DNA of 64,000 nt from Linepithema humile (GCF_040581485.1 NC_090128.1:3472001-3536000); one strand, 5' to 3'. Positions 1 to 13,013 are shown, numbered from the stretch's first letter. Translations and numbers: made by a program. The notes: generated by a model from the sequence alone, not told the origin.

Positions 1-205
1 CAATGTGCCCAATCTTAAAAATAATTTAAATTTGATATCATTTTCCAAAAACACTTGTAAGAATGTTTTTTTTTGTTGAAATTTTTTTAATGTTCAGATA
101 ATCGGACGTTATAGCAAATTTCTAAGTGTTTAACATTTGGTAAGTGTTAAAAGTTGTTTAGTGTAAAGTTACCAATCGAGGTATGAAATCAATGCAAAAT
201 AAATA

Positions 206-936
206 AGGTCCATATAGTTGGCCCCTCCTCTCCTAACAAATAGCAAATAGTAAAAACATTTATATATTCGGATTGTACATTGTTTGTACATGAATGTACT
301 ATGATTTTTATCGTTTGTACATTTTTCGTTAATTTAAAAAAAAAATTACAAAGTTTTCGTAACTGTGCCAATGATAGTTAGCCCCCCCTATGTCGCAATT
401 ACGTCACGTAAACTATAACTTATGAATTTATCGTGCTTAATCGTTTGTACGTCGTTTGTACATTATTAATAATTGGTTAAATTTATAATTCCAACATTTG
501 TTTTTGTTTAAAACGCAAAATAAATAATTTTTATTTGAATATGGCGGGTACGGAGTACGGAGCGAGTGCGCATGCGTGTGCGTGCGTATGCGTGTCTGTG
601 CGTGCATATGCGTGTGTGTGCGTGCGTGTGCGTGCGTGTGCGTGCGTGTGTGTGCGTGCGTGCGTGTGTGTGTGTGCGTGCGTGTGTGTGCTGCATGTAT
701 CGTGTAGGTGTTTATGCGAGTGAGTGGTGGGTGTGTACGTGCGTGTGTATACACAACACACAGCATATACCCACACATACGCACACACCCAGCATACACA
801 TTAGCCGGCATTATATCACGACTATGTCATCACAGCATAGCAAAAGTTAAAAGTTAAAGACTTTTAAAATATCTCTAGACGAAAAACTATTAATTTTAAG
901 CTTCGTTCCCATTGAGACTTTCGATCAGCATCAATA
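206..936 (+). repeat. Left terminal inverted repeat of the 3.0 kb element
   Basis: The arm of about 730 bp pairs with 1812-1889 plus 2635-3217. It holds a TG-rich microsatellite (about 571-690) followed by a CA-rich tract, which explain most of the length difference between arms. Open frames here made of Cys-Val-Arg or Thr-His repeats come from the microsatellite and are not genes. Confidence 0.85.
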
Positions 937-1253
937 AATGATACTGCAATTTCGGCGAATTTAACCAATGGCCACTTTTCATAATGTTTGTGCGGGGTCC
1001 TTTTATAGAAATCTTTTAATTATGATTAAAAATTATTTGAATCAATTTTGAAAAGATAGATTTCCTCACAATGTTTTTAGTTCGTGCTTTACGAAACAAA
1101 TAATTATCGCTAGCCAATCAAAATCTTTGTCGTTGCAACAAATGTAGACATCTCTTGGCAATGCTGCTCTATGTTTTTTTCACAATGTTTTGTTCATCTC
1201 CACTCTTTTAAGGTTTACAGTAGTCATATATGTAGTCATCTATGGCTTAGTTT

Positions 1254-1384
1254 ACACCGATTGTTTAGTACGCGTACCAAATACTAAATCTGCTTCTCCG
1301 ATAGGTATAAATCGTTTAGTGTAAAATCTACACCAATCAAAGAAGCTGATTTAGTACTTGGTACACGTACTAAACAATCGGTAA
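1254..1384. repeat. Short hairpin element inside the 3.0 kb transposon
   Basis: Arms at about 1254-1297 and 1341-1384 are inverted copies with only a few mismatches (core CCGATTGTTTAGTACG). A degenerate third copy of the same word lies in the loop. It may be a small MITE or a transposon subterminal binding-site cluster. Confidence 0.6.
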
Positions 1385-1425
1385 ATATTCGCACATGATC
1401 CCCTTTTAATAAAATTAAGAATAAA

Positions 1426-1668
1426 TTACATTGTCTTGTTGGCATTTGATTCTATTGATGTAAAATATTGTAATTTATCCATAACCGCTGTGGATAATAT
1501 TTGTATTATAGAATCGAATGGACAAGTATTTTTGGCAAAATAGGGTTGTTTATCAATTAAAGTCGGTTGATTGACGTTATTACCATTTTTTAAAAGCATT
1601 AATTTTTTAATATCTTTAATACGATTGTTACGATGACGAATATCTGGTTCACAGATTTGTAATAATAA
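1426..1668 (-). pseudogene. Coding remnant of a transposon protein
   Basis: This is an 80-codon open frame between a TAG and a TAA in the single-copy core of the 3.0 kb element. It contains the stretch QPYFAKNTCPFDSIIQIL. An upstream lysine/glutamate-rich stretch is open in another frame, suggesting a frameshift. The NTCPFDS word resembles a motif I associate with transposon-encoded proteins, but I cannot name the family. It is too short and broken to be active. Confidence 0.4.
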
Positions 1669-1811
1669 CTACATCTTTTCTTTACATTTTCTTTCTCCTC
1701 ACTTAATTTTTGATCACTGATTTGATTATTAATATTATTATCGACAATTTCTTCAATGTTAGGAGATTTTAAGAAATTTCGACAGTTTTTCTGATTTTCT
1801 ATACTTGATAA

Positions 1812-3217
1812 TATTGATGCTGATCGAAAGTCTCAATGGGAACAAAGCTTAAAAATTAATAATTTTTCGTCTAGAGATATTTTAAGTCTTTAAGGCTCCT
1901 GGGTAGTCACCGCAGCCATATTAGATTCGTGACGTCAGAAGCGAGAAATGACACGCCGAGAATTCTTGCATGCCATTTCTAAATAAAATGATAATTTAAC
2001 AAAGTAACACTCTAGATCGCTTTAAGACACCTGTAAAATTGTCCGAAAACTATGCTTTTTCCTTGACAGGTTATAAACAATCGTTAAATCAACCGTGAAG
2101 CGAAGCCTAATTATGCGAGAAAACACACGGTTGACAGCTGTCTGTATGAGTAGAAAATACTCCTTCTACGTTGGGCTTTCCCTGCTAATCTCAGTTTTCG
2201 GATAATTTTACAGGTTTCATGAACACGTCACATATCACAGCACTAACATTTAACGAATATTAACGAAATGGCACGCAAGAATAAATTGGGTAGTCAACAT
2301 GTCATTTTTTCACGTCTAATAGTTCATCGATTCTCCACCTAAGACGCTGCATGAGAATTTCTGTCATATGGACATGTCGGTAACGGTACTAAGCTATATA
2401 TATTCTGTATTTATCGCGTTTATTTTTTTGTAAACAAATTTTTGAATTATAAATTAGCATTTTGTATGTTATTCAGTAATTTACTTTTATCGTATCAATT
2501 GATTAGGTCAAACTGTTACACTATTTACTTATACAATAAATCGACTAGGTAAATTCGACTAGGTTTTTATTCCTACCACAATTATGTCGCCACTGTCAAC
2601 GCGGAGTTCACGGCTACGGGACCAGGAGCCTTAACTTTTAACTTTTGCTATGCTGTGATGACATAGCCGTGATATAATGCCGTCTAATGTGTATGCTGTG
2701 TGTGTGAGTGGGTGTGTGCGTATGTGTGGGTATATGATGTGTTGTTGTGTATACATACGCACGTACACACCCACCACTCACTCGCATACACACCTACATG
2801 ATACATGCGCACACACACGCACGCACACACAAGCGCGCATACGCACGCACACGCATGCGCACCCGCTCCGTACTCCGTACCCGCCATATTCAAATAAAAA
2901 TTATTTATCTTGCGTTTTAAACAAAAACAAATGTTGGAATTATAAATTTAACCGATTATTAATAATGTACAAACGACATACAAACGATTAAGCACGATAA
3001 ATTCATAAGTTATAGTTTACGTGACGTAATTGCGACATAGAGGGGGCTAACTATCATTGGCACAGTTACGAAAACTTTGTAATTTTTTTTTAAATTAACG
3101 AAAAATGTACAAACGATAAAAATCATAGTACATTCATGTACAAACAATGTACAATCCGAATATATAAATGTTTTCACGATTTGCGTTAGGGGGAGGGGAG
3201 GCCAACCATATAGACCT
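1812..3217 (-). repeat. Right terminal inverted repeat, split by a nested element
   Basis: This is the reverse complement of the left arm. It runs 1812-1889, is interrupted by the nested element and its TTAA duplication (1890-2634), and resumes 2635-3217. The left arm has no such insertion, so the nested element arrived after the inverted repeat formed. Confidence 0.85.
1894..2630. mobile_element. Nested 737-bp element with TTAA target duplication
   Basis: The ends are GGCTCCTGG and CCAGGAGCC, flanked on both sides by TTAA (1890-1893 and 2631-2634). The uninterrupted left arm of the host element has a single TTAA at this point, so the insertion site can be read directly. Internal inverted pairs are present: about 1947-1980 with 2267-2310, and about 2031-2052 with 2192-2213. 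No coding frame is seen. TTAA duplication is typical of piggyBac-type elements, but the ends do not start with CCC, so the family is uncertain. Confidence 0.8.
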
Positions 3218-4389
3218 AAATAAATAAGTTATCATTGTCAGTGAATTATCGACAAAACGTTTTATCTTCATATAATTAAATAAGGCTATATAATTTTGAA
3301 ATTATATTTATAGCACTTTGTCTCATTGATATATTATATTCAATAAACTTATTTAAGAATTCAACTGATAAATTCAGTGATACCATCAATTTATAATAAA
3401 CTACTTAGCTGTAGATAAATTTTTCTAAAAAAATTAAATTGAAAATATCTCTAACTCTAAGGCGACTATAATAAGAATTTAGGAATGTTTAATTCAAAAT
3501 AATTAAATCTCGGGCACTACTATAAATCACTCGTAAATAGATCACGCAACATATTAAATAATATTACTGCTGACCTACTAAAATAATTTCTTTATAATTG
3601 TAAAAATTCCAACAGTAAGAATTCTATGGCATAGCATAAAAATCTACAAAATATTACATGTTCTAATTTTTTCAAGATTAGGACGGGAATAAAAATTAGA
3701 ATTATGAAGGAGCTAAAAATGCAAAGATACCAATACTTTTAGAGGATTGTTGTTAAAATTGTAGGATGTTACAAGTGACGCCGATGAAAACACATTGCTA
3801 CGTGAAAGTGCTTTATTCCTTTCGAAGATCGTTCATCGCAGACAATGGCGTCGGGAATGCCGCTCTCATTTATCGCGCAATATGTGTGCACGCGTGCACG
3901 AACTCGCGCGCGCGCGCTCGCGCACGTGCACGCGTATGCGTACATATATTTATATACACATATATATCTGTCTTTATATTTATATATAAATATACATACC
4001 CTCTAATAAGCGATCCTAATTATCGAGTAAAGTACCGTCTGATATTAAAAAATACGCATGTATATGTACATATACAATTACAACACACGCCAGGACGGCA
4101 GGAATCCTGGTCCAGCGAGACCTTAATAATGCTTTTTTTAGAACGAAGATCAAAATGTACAGTATATATATTTTACATACTTATCGTTTCAGAGCAATAA
4201 CAATTTTATTGTATATACGTAGACTTGCAAAAATTAAATAAATCATGACAGTAGTACATCGCGTATTGGACGGAAGGGCCCAAAACACTGCGCAGAGGTG
4301 TGAGAGGAAATTATAGATTTAAATTCGGTCGAGGTGCGATTGCTTCTTCGTATCATCTGTTTCTCGCTTTCTCTCTTTCTTTCATACTT

Positions 4390-4391
<2 letters not shown>

Positions 4392-4429
<38 letters not shown>

Positions 4430-4548
4430 TTTTTTCTTTGTTTTTTCTCTTTTTCTTTCTCACCTAATCTCGCTTGCTCTCGTATGCTCATGTACTTTCT
4501 CCTTCGTTCGTCATTTTTCTTTCTCGCGCATTCCTTTCTCAGATTCTC

Positions 4549-4594
<46 letters not shown>
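4392..4594. repeat. (CT)n microsatellites
   Basis: Two long pure CT tracts (4392-4423 and about 4554-4594) lie in a pyrimidine-rich stretch. They account for the Ser/Leu and Arg/Glu open frames on the two strands. A third impure tract is at about 5150-5210. Confidence 0.9.
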
Positions 4595-4597
<3 letters not shown>

Positions 4598-5489
4598 CAT
4601 CCATTCATGCTTACTCTGCCTCTCTTTTATCTTCTGCAAAAAGCGGTTTAACTCGCGCAACGCAAACAAAGAGAATTTTACATCTCGATTATGAAAATAT
4701 TGATCGAAGGAGAAGAGAGCTTGTGATGGTTGCGGGGATCGGAAAAAGAGTTTCAGCTTATAAAAAAAACTGTTCTTTTCGAAAGATGCCCAGTAATACC
4801 AGACAAATGATATCACGTCCCTTCCTTTCCATTTGATCATCCTGCGTTGATCCTCCCGTGGTAGTAAATGGCTTGGTATGTTATTTCTCTTTTGCGTCAT
4901 TTATCTCCTGCTCCTTTATATTACAATAATTAACATCGTCACATACAGACTTATACACTAACGATATGACTACAGCTCCAAACCAGCAGAGCGTTCATCG
5001 ATGAAGAAGTGAGAATAATAATTTTTACGATTTTTTCTCTTTCTCTCTGTCTCATTCACACACACATTCTCTGCCACACACATTTTTTCTTGGTCACTCA
5101 CATACGTTTTACATTTTTGTTTTCTGTTTCGGAGGGAAGGTATCGCTCTTTTTCTCTCTCTTTCTTTCTCTCGCTCTCTCTTTCTCTCTCTCTCTTTCTC
5201 TCGCTCTTTCTCACAATTGATATGCCAATTTATTTATAAAACGTTATAAATTATTCGTGAGCGCTTTCTCATGGCGTGTATATACGGGCTTGGAGTGGCA
5301 AAAATTGAGGTCCTGCCAGTTATCGCGATATATTTCCTGATTATCGATATTACATTACCATTTATTATAACAAAACTGTGATTTAGTTGCAACTTTCGCT
5401 CGATTTTTAAAATGAACATCCTCTGTTTTAGGGAAATGCAGTGGATATCCAGTTCGGTTGAAAGTTGCAAATAAATTCCAGTTTTGGTT

Positions 5490-5660
5490 TATAGAGATGG
5501 CAAAAATCGATATTTTTAGTTAATTTTTCAAAACATCATTGTTAGCATTAAAAGTGGCAAAAATGTATATGTTTAGAATACCGATATTACTCTGCCACTT
5601 TAAAAGATGGAAATAAATCGATTTCCGAAAAATTATCGATATCGCGTTGCCATCTCTATA
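5490..5660. mobile_element. 171-bp MITE with TATAGAGATGGCAA ends, nested palindrome inside
   Basis: The ends TATAGAGATGGCAA and the reverse complement of the same word (TTGCCATCTCTATA) flank a palindromic interior. A second inverted pair AAAAGTGGCA / TGCCACTTT lies inside at 5548-5605. A flanking TA on both sides would fit a Tc1/mariner-type MITE. A related degenerate stretch (AGTGGCAAAAATTGAGG) lies just upstream near 5,295. Confidence 0.65.
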
Positions 5661-7168
5661 AAGGGCTCGGGATCATTCGCGATCCTTTCAATATTTTGCG
5701 AATATTAGCAGAAGTGAGATGCCGCGTGAATTTTTTTGCCCTTTTAGACTGATTTCACACGGATCACAATTGAATTAAAAACTGAATCACAATCAGATTA
5801 CAACTGGATTACAATCAATCTCGTGTGATCCAATTACAATTGTATCACATTGTAATCTCAACAAGATCACATTCGAATTACATTGAAATGCTAGCGGTGA
5901 ACTGATTTGTACATTCATAGCTTTAAAACACCTGTATTAAGAATTTAGAAATCTAAACTTAACACTTAACTTACGCTTTTCCAACAATATCGCTCGCATA
6001 AAAAATAAACTGTATCAATTTGTGACTCGTATGAAATCGATTCTTTTTACTTTCTTCCTTGCTCGCGATCAGGGAATTCTCAGCATGGCTAAGCGCCCGT
6101 TTGATTTCGTATCAGCGATCGCTTGACGTCGGACTATCTCTAATTAGCGACAATTAATTGGCAGCGAAGAACTCTTTAGTTATGCGAATCGGAGAGTTTC
6201 CGATTAACCGTTTGAGCGCGAGAGAATCTTTGTTAAAATATTTTACTGCGCACTTTTAACGTTAAAGGCGACTGTTCAATTCTTATGAATTAGGAATAAC
6301 TTAGTGTGAAACAAAGATGGAATTTATATTTGATCCTAGTTATGAGAATATTTAAGAGTCAATAAGCAAATTTAATGAATTGTGTGTAAAAATATTGTGC
6401 ACATAATTTGAATTTTTATGTTTAAGGAATGTAATTTAAATTTATACAATATCTTATAACAAAAAGACAAGATCACACATATGATATATCTTAGGCAAAT
6501 ATATTGAGAGGCACAGAATCAACGATACTTTAGCAATCAAACGGTTAAATCGCGCAAGTTGCACTATCCTCGAAATTAGTAAAATCTTCCATCTTGTGAT
6601 GTTAATTGTAAAAAACAATTAGCAACTAACTTCAAATTAATGAATTGTCAAAAAGAAGTTGCGAATTAACTTTTTCACATTACATAAAAAACAGTTAAAC
6701 AAATGGTAAAAAAACGAGAAATTTGCACGATATTAAAACTATATCTCGGTTTGATATCCATTCTTCCAGAATTCGCCTCACACATTTATCGTGTTTTCTT
6801 CCCTCCCTCCCTCTCATCTTCTCGCGCGAATCACCAATACGATTTATGAGAAAATTTTATTGAAGTATACTATAATTATTTGCATCGGGTCTTCCGAGAA
6901 TACTCTTAAGAACCTCGCGCGCTTCTTGAGTTGCTCAAAGCAAGACATTAATTAATTAGTCAATTAGAATATAGAGTTATTTTCACCAATTAATTAATTA
7001 ATGGTTTTCATGTTTAGTCTACCAAAATCTTTGAACCATTCAATAGGTTTCCAAAGTTCTCGCGAGTACATCCGAATTACCCTGTACATGTATGTACACT
7101 CTAATGATTGCTAATGAACGGTTGACCAACCAATCGACTGACACGGGTGAAGAGTGTTCGCTTTTTAA

Positions 7169-7552
7169 CCCTTTATAGGGCAATACTTTCTTCAAAATTA
7201 TAACCTATGAAATTAGTATTCATAATAATCTAAAGCCTATATTCATGGTCCAATCTTACAAATGAATCAATGCTTAAGTTTTCCTTTTGGTATATTTAAG
7301 CATTAACTTGAACATTGACTTATTTATATAAGATTGAACTATAAATACGGGTCTAAGTCTTCAATTTGCATAACATACGTATTTGGATTAAATCTTAGAA
7401 ATTATAATTTACCTTTTCCAACATAATTAAGTTAAATAAAAATTTCCAAAATTAATCTGTATGTCTTGTATAACGAGCGCGTTGCACACTCGTCGCTAAA
7501 CAATGCATCTTTAAATCACATTAAGTCTGAAGTGTTTAGAATCTATAAAGGG
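7169..7552. mobile_element. piggyBac-like MITE, 384 bp
   Basis: The ends CCCTTTATAG and CTATAAAGGG are perfect 10-bp inverted repeats, flanked by TTAA on both sides (7165-7168 and 7553-7556). A CCC start plus TTAA duplication is the piggyBac signature. An internal palindrome spans about 7234-7355. It has no coding capacity. Confidence 0.7.
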
Positions 7553-10500
7553 TTAAAGACTTGAAATTGGTTCCGGCGCAAACAAGGAATGTCTCGCAGT
7601 ACACTTTATATTCAACATTTAATAAAGTATCTGAAACATTAACAAACGAACTATATGAGCACTACACAGCTGCCCTTAATGTACAGCTAGTGGATAAGGA
7701 TCGTTTCGTCCCAACGGATCTCGATTCTTAAATCGCGATTCTCGTCATGCTTATCCTCGAAAACTGTATATAGCCCTCATCAACTTTCTTCGTGATTTCC
7801 GACGAAAGGAACATAATTCTGATGAGTCGTACATGTAACAATGCACCCGTGTGTTTCAACTTGTAACAAATTCCATCTCTTTTCATATACAATATAAAAG
7901 GATTTCTATTTATTTCTCGCTCACGATCTTGCTTTAACAAACAATCAGAAACTTCTAGTCTTCCTTTTTTTCACGAATATTCCTTGGTGTTGGTATTATT
8001 GGATATGCTTGTCATGATATTCCAGCACGCGTAACTTCCTCCGAATCTAATACTTTCTGTAAATCCTCCTTCTCGGTTCCTTCATTATATATTTCCCCCC
8101 CTCCGATCCTCTCACTTCCAATTTCAAATGATTCGCTATTATCAATAACTCACTAATGGCGATCCTAATTTGCGCGAGTCGACGTAACTTCGTATCATTA
8201 GCTCATGCGCTCATGCTTTATGTGAAACTTGAATTCAATTACGCGCTTAAAATTGGACGTAAAGGAATTTTAAAAAGGAGAAAAACGCAGATAATACTTT
8301 GTATAAATTATCTATTGCTACATTTCGAAAGTTCCGAATATGGCGTAATAACGAGACGTAAGCTTCATTCACCTATGAACTGCGCGATTATTTCCAAAGA
8401 GTTAATTATTAATAATCGGGGGAGCAGCCTTTTTTTATTTGTTTACTTCCTTTAAAGCATTCCTTTAAAGCTTTCTTTAAAGCTACAAATGCATTCGAGT
8501 GTATTGCACGTGAATTTTCGTAGTGTCTCTTTCAAGTGTAATGAACGAAACTGACTTATCGTACAAATAAGATCGATATTAATCGTTGCTCTGAGTGCCT
8601 TGATACCTGGCTAACGGAACTTGACTCCGTCAGTTCTCAATTTATCACAAAAAATGCACGAGTCACGATAATGAATCCCGCATATATAAGAAGAAATAAC
8701 AATTCAGAATTGATGGTTAAATTGATGGCCGATTGACGGCCAAAAATTTAGATCACTTGAAGCATTGAGAAATCTGCGACTGGATTTATATAAAAATAAA
8801 AATTTGCGAATCTTTGAAAATCTGAGAAAAGATCGATTTATTTGTTGTTTGTTTAGCAAAGCTTCAAATAAATTCTAAAAATTCATTTATCTAACAATTT
8901 AAAGAAATATAAAATTGTTATATCACAGTCGTATCTCTTCTTAGTTAGACAAAATCATTGCCGAGTCTCGTGCATTGCAACTTGTTTTTTTTTCTTCTCT
9001 GATCGCGCGTTCTCGCTGAAATCGGCAAATGATTACGCTGAATTTTCTCTTTCCCGGTTCTCGACGGGACGCAATATAGAAATAGTGGCTTTACAAAAAA
9101 TCGCCGTCGGAGGACGTAGGACATCGGTTGTCTCCTGGCGGCTTTCGCGGGATCGTTAGAAAAATTAGCGGTTCTCCATTTTCCTTTTTTTAATCATAAT
9201 AATTATTTCGTAGGATCATATTTGGCGCAGGCAAAAAATAGATTATATGTGTTACATGCTGCCTTTTCTTGCTCCATTATCAACTTCCTATAGCTTATTT
9301 TTCTCCTATCTTTCTTTTCTTTATCCTTTTTTCTCTCTTTCTTCATTTCCTTCTTTTCTCTTTCCTACTTTTCTTCCTATTCTCTTTTCTTTATCCTTGT
9401 TTTTTATTTTTCTTTCCTTCTCTCTTTACTTATAATTCTTGTTTAATTCTGAATAAGGCGATGGGCTTAGCTCCTCTTAGCGCTTATAAACTTAATAAAT
9501 CTTTTGTTTGTTTGTTAAAACGGGCCAGGTGGCTCTTAGCGTAACCCGGGGCAACTCGGCAGGATATTTGTGTGAGCTAGTACCGTTAAGAGTATAGTAT
9601 CCGTTCCTCTGGTCTTTATACATCATTAAATGTATCCTGTCGTAATTCGCTTATTATTTTTCATTGTTCCTCCTCTAGTATTCTTTTTCTCGCTCAGTTT
9701 GTTAAAATGCGTACAAACGGAGATGCGGAATCATATAATATACATTTAACGTATCGAGGGAAACGTGGCGTTCGTGACTTATCGGTTATCATTAATATAT
9801 TTCCATTAGTTTTTATTACTCATTACTCGTTATTACTATTTTTTTTATTATTATTTATCTTTACTTAGTAATAATTTTATTAATAAACCTTCACAATTGA
9901 AATGTTTCACTTTCTCTCCATGCCTTTCGCTTCCATTTCATCGCAATCTCGATGTGCAACAAAATTCTGTATTTCATCTTCTTTATCTCTTGTTCATTCC
10001 TTCTCACGCATTTTTTTTTTTTTTTTTTTTGGTTTATACCTTCCTCGTCTTTTGGAAAAGTTTCGAGAGCGATTGCGCAAAGTCGATACGATAATTAGAT
10101 GACTTTTCCCCCATTAAATTACGTTAGTACAAGCTTCACACAGCCAAAAAATGAAAAGCACTTAAAACAGTGCTCAACACTATATAAACGAGTCCTCGAT
10201 CAATCAATTAATTAATTTAATTAATTCACAAAACGGATTCTGACCGACTAGAATGGCAGGGGTGGCCGCCACCGTGTGCAGCCCTCGCATTACAAATTCT
10301 TTATATACTTTTTAGTTTCTTTAGATTTAGCCTACTAAATAGCTTATTCGAAAGTCATTCTTGTATTATGTATCATGTCGTTATGTATTATGTGTGTGAG
10401 TGTATCGCATGTGTGACATATTCTGCGAATGTATTTCTGTGTGTGTATGCATCTCTGCATATGTATGTAAACATAGTAACATTAGTACTTTCTACTCTTT

Positions 10501-10667
10501 GCAAACGAATTACTTTTCTCCCATTTGCAAGTTTGCGAGCGACGTGTTTCCTCATCTCTTTTTCCTGCGATTCACCTGCCCCGTGTTTTCTCCCGGCATT
10601 CGTTACAATTACATATACATATCTCTCTCAGGTGTATATATATTTATATATCATGTACATGATATAT

Positions 10668-10940
10668 AGGGTACTTCGTCAAATATTGAAGTCGGTAGCA
10701 GGCACTTATTCCTCGATGAATTTGAAGGCGCGATTTTTCTTCCAAGAGGATCGATACAAAGTTTCGGCCGGGAAAACGAGTGGAAATATAATGCAGCATT
10801 TGATCAGCGAGTCGTTACGTGATTGGGAGTCCAGAAATTTGATATAAATAGCAGCTTCGAACAAAATAAAATAAACTCGAACTCACCGAGAAACATAATT
10901 TTGCCACCGACCTCCGCGTTTCACGATTCACCCTGTATAT
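10668..10940. mobile_element. Possible mariner-type MITE
   Basis: The stretch starts TATAGGGTACTTCG and ends CGATTCACCCTGTATA, both flanked by ATAT-rich sequence. GGGT/ACCC ends next to TA are common in mariner-derived repeats. The inverted repeat is short, so confidence is low. Confidence 0.35.
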
Positions 10941-13013
10941 GATATATCTACATGCATTTACACGTAATACTCTCGTCGCGGCACAAATCAATCATCAAAA
11001 ACATCGTCCGAGTGATAACAAATGTTCGCTTTAATTCTTACATTACGTTATTCTTCAGCAACTTTAAAACGTCTGACCATATAATACCTAAATATATCAC
11101 TTGAAAGCGGTCGTCTCGATCTACGAGCGCTCGCACTTGCTTCATATTTTTCTTGTCTCTATCAACTTCTTTTACTATTTTTCTCCTTTCTTTATTTTTT
11201 GCGAGCGGCGTTCGAGCATTCCCCGCGCCGTAATACCCTTATCCTTTTTTTAAATGCGAGAGGATACTCTGCGATCGATTTTGCCTTTCGCGTATCGACT
11301 TTTCCTCCGCGAAATAATTCGCGGTCAAATTATTTTTGCTTGACGTCTGATGATTAATTTCCGCAGCTTATTGCTATTTTAAGTCGATAATTTCTGCGTC
11401 GACCGGGTAAGGAAAGATCGATCGTGGCGATCCAGAGAAGAGCTGCTGGCGAGACGGGGAATGCTCGAGAGTGATGCCGGCACTCTAAACTGTTTTTAAT
11501 TACTCGCTTTTTAATTTTCTTTGAATAATGATATTCGTAATATCCTACCCAGCCTGATTACCATACGCGTTATTTTATTATTACTATTATTATTATTAGT
11601 TATTTCTTTTGGTTAATCAAGAAAGGGAACTCGATGGTGCGACGATTTGCTTTTCTTCGCGTTTCCTTCTTTCGCGTTAATTAATTAGTAGCGACGAATC
11701 ATCTCGTTCTATGGCGACAGCGGAATATAACTCTAGCTTTGTAGCGAGACTAGTTCTCTCTCTCTCTTTTTTTTTTAATTGTTACCTAGTTATTTCGGAA
11801 TGCATCTTCGACTCGCATAATTCACCACCGTATAATTCTTTTTCTCCCTCTCATTCATTCTCATGCATACACTTTCATTCTTTCTTTCTCTTTCTCTCTT
11901 TTACTTTTTCCTTCGTTTACACGCTCATACACGCTCTTCGTCCTCCCCTTCTTTTTCTATCTCTTTCCCGGATTCTCGGCGAAGGGAACGCTTCGACACT
12001 TCGAAGCTTCGTAATCGCTTCGTCATCAACTCTTATAGATCTGGAAAGGAGCGTAAGAGAGAAACGTTCCCTTCCCTTTATCACCGGGAATGCGGGTTGA
12101 CTTAATTTTACATTAAGGAACATCGGCGACTACTCCCGCTCGCTCTCATCCTGCGCCCCCCGCAAGACGTCAAAAGCCTTTTCATGCCTCGGTGCACAAA
12201 CAGAACATCGAAAGTTACGCTTCCGCGACACCTCGTTTGGTTTTCTCTCATCTTTCTTTGTTCGCGTAATTAAAAGTAGACACGGCATAACGTAATGGAA
12301 GTCCAACGGATTTACGGGGATTCACTTTAGCACGACGACTTCGGATTCGGAAACCGAGAAGAGAATTTTAGAGATAACTAATTAAATCCAATTCCTGAAT
12401 TTCGATTTAAATCCACGACAAACAAAAGAACCGGAAAAGTAATTTTGTGTTGTGATATTAATTCTTGAGACAGTGAGACCTTGATCTTCGAATTTCGGCT
12501 TAATTGGTTTAATGACTCGAATGAGATAAAAATGTTGAAGATAATTTAATTAGTATACAACCCGCGCTCTTTGAGTAAGTATAATATAATCTTCGGAACA
12601 AAAGAAATGAGATATAAAAGATCTGTCCGTGTCTTTGGACAGATTTTTGAAAAGCTCGTCATGTAAGCTCCACCCGTCACGTTTGTTTTCGGGCGACGAA
12701 AGTCTGCCGATGGAAACCGAACGGAACAACAACGCGTCTGGTATTCTCATAGTTTTCTCTATCTGATGGCGGTCTAGTTTCCGAGTTTTTTTTTTATTTA
12801 ACCGACTATGTACAACCGCCTCGGCTCGATCGATTCTACAGAGACTTGGAATTTTGATACGATTATTATCGATAATTCCGACGCGGCAACAACAAAGACG
12901 TCGTTCGCCACCTAATGGCTATCTTCGTGTATTCTAACGGCTACTGGCTGCCTAGCGGAGTAGTTTCTCGTTTACCTAAATACGTTCACCATAGCGTGTT
13001 TTTTTTTTGTTCG

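Larger units (their letters stand above)
206..3217. mobile_element. Foldback / Mutator-like DNA transposon with long inverted repeats
   Basis: The element begins AGGTCCATATAGTTGGCC and ends GGCCAACCATATAGACCT. It is flanked by a perfect 9-bp direct repeat AAATAAATA (197-205 and 3218-3226). The left arm runs 206-936 and the right arm 1812-3217, the latter interrupted by a nested insertion at 1890-2634. The arms include a (GT)n/(CA)n tract and the outer sequence with repeated TTTGTACA words. A 9-bp target duplication with very long inverted repeats suggests a Mutator-like or foldback element. The core keeps only a short coding remnant, so it is non-autonomous. Class assignment is inference; the repeat structure is seen directly. 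Confidence 0.85.
3218..9200. other. 3' flank of Shaker, no recognisable gene
   Basis: The DNA is AT-rich with CT microsatellites, an alternating purine-pyrimidine tract near 3,900 and the small palindromic elements listed separately. Open frames here are short or consist of Ser-Leu-Ser repeats from (CT)n. Repeated words resembling GATTACAAT lie at about 5,755-5,885. A short TTTAAAGC direct repeat occurs four times near 8,452-8,485. Confidence 0.5.

Noticed and set aside
437..850. Open frames rich in Cys-Val-Arg or Thr-His-Ala
   Set aside because: Produced by the (GT)n/(CA)n tracts in the transposon arms; the same frames appear mirrored in the other arm.
4243..5239. Ser-Leu and Arg-Glu repeat open frames
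   Set aside because: Translations of (CT)n microsatellites with no conserved protein content.
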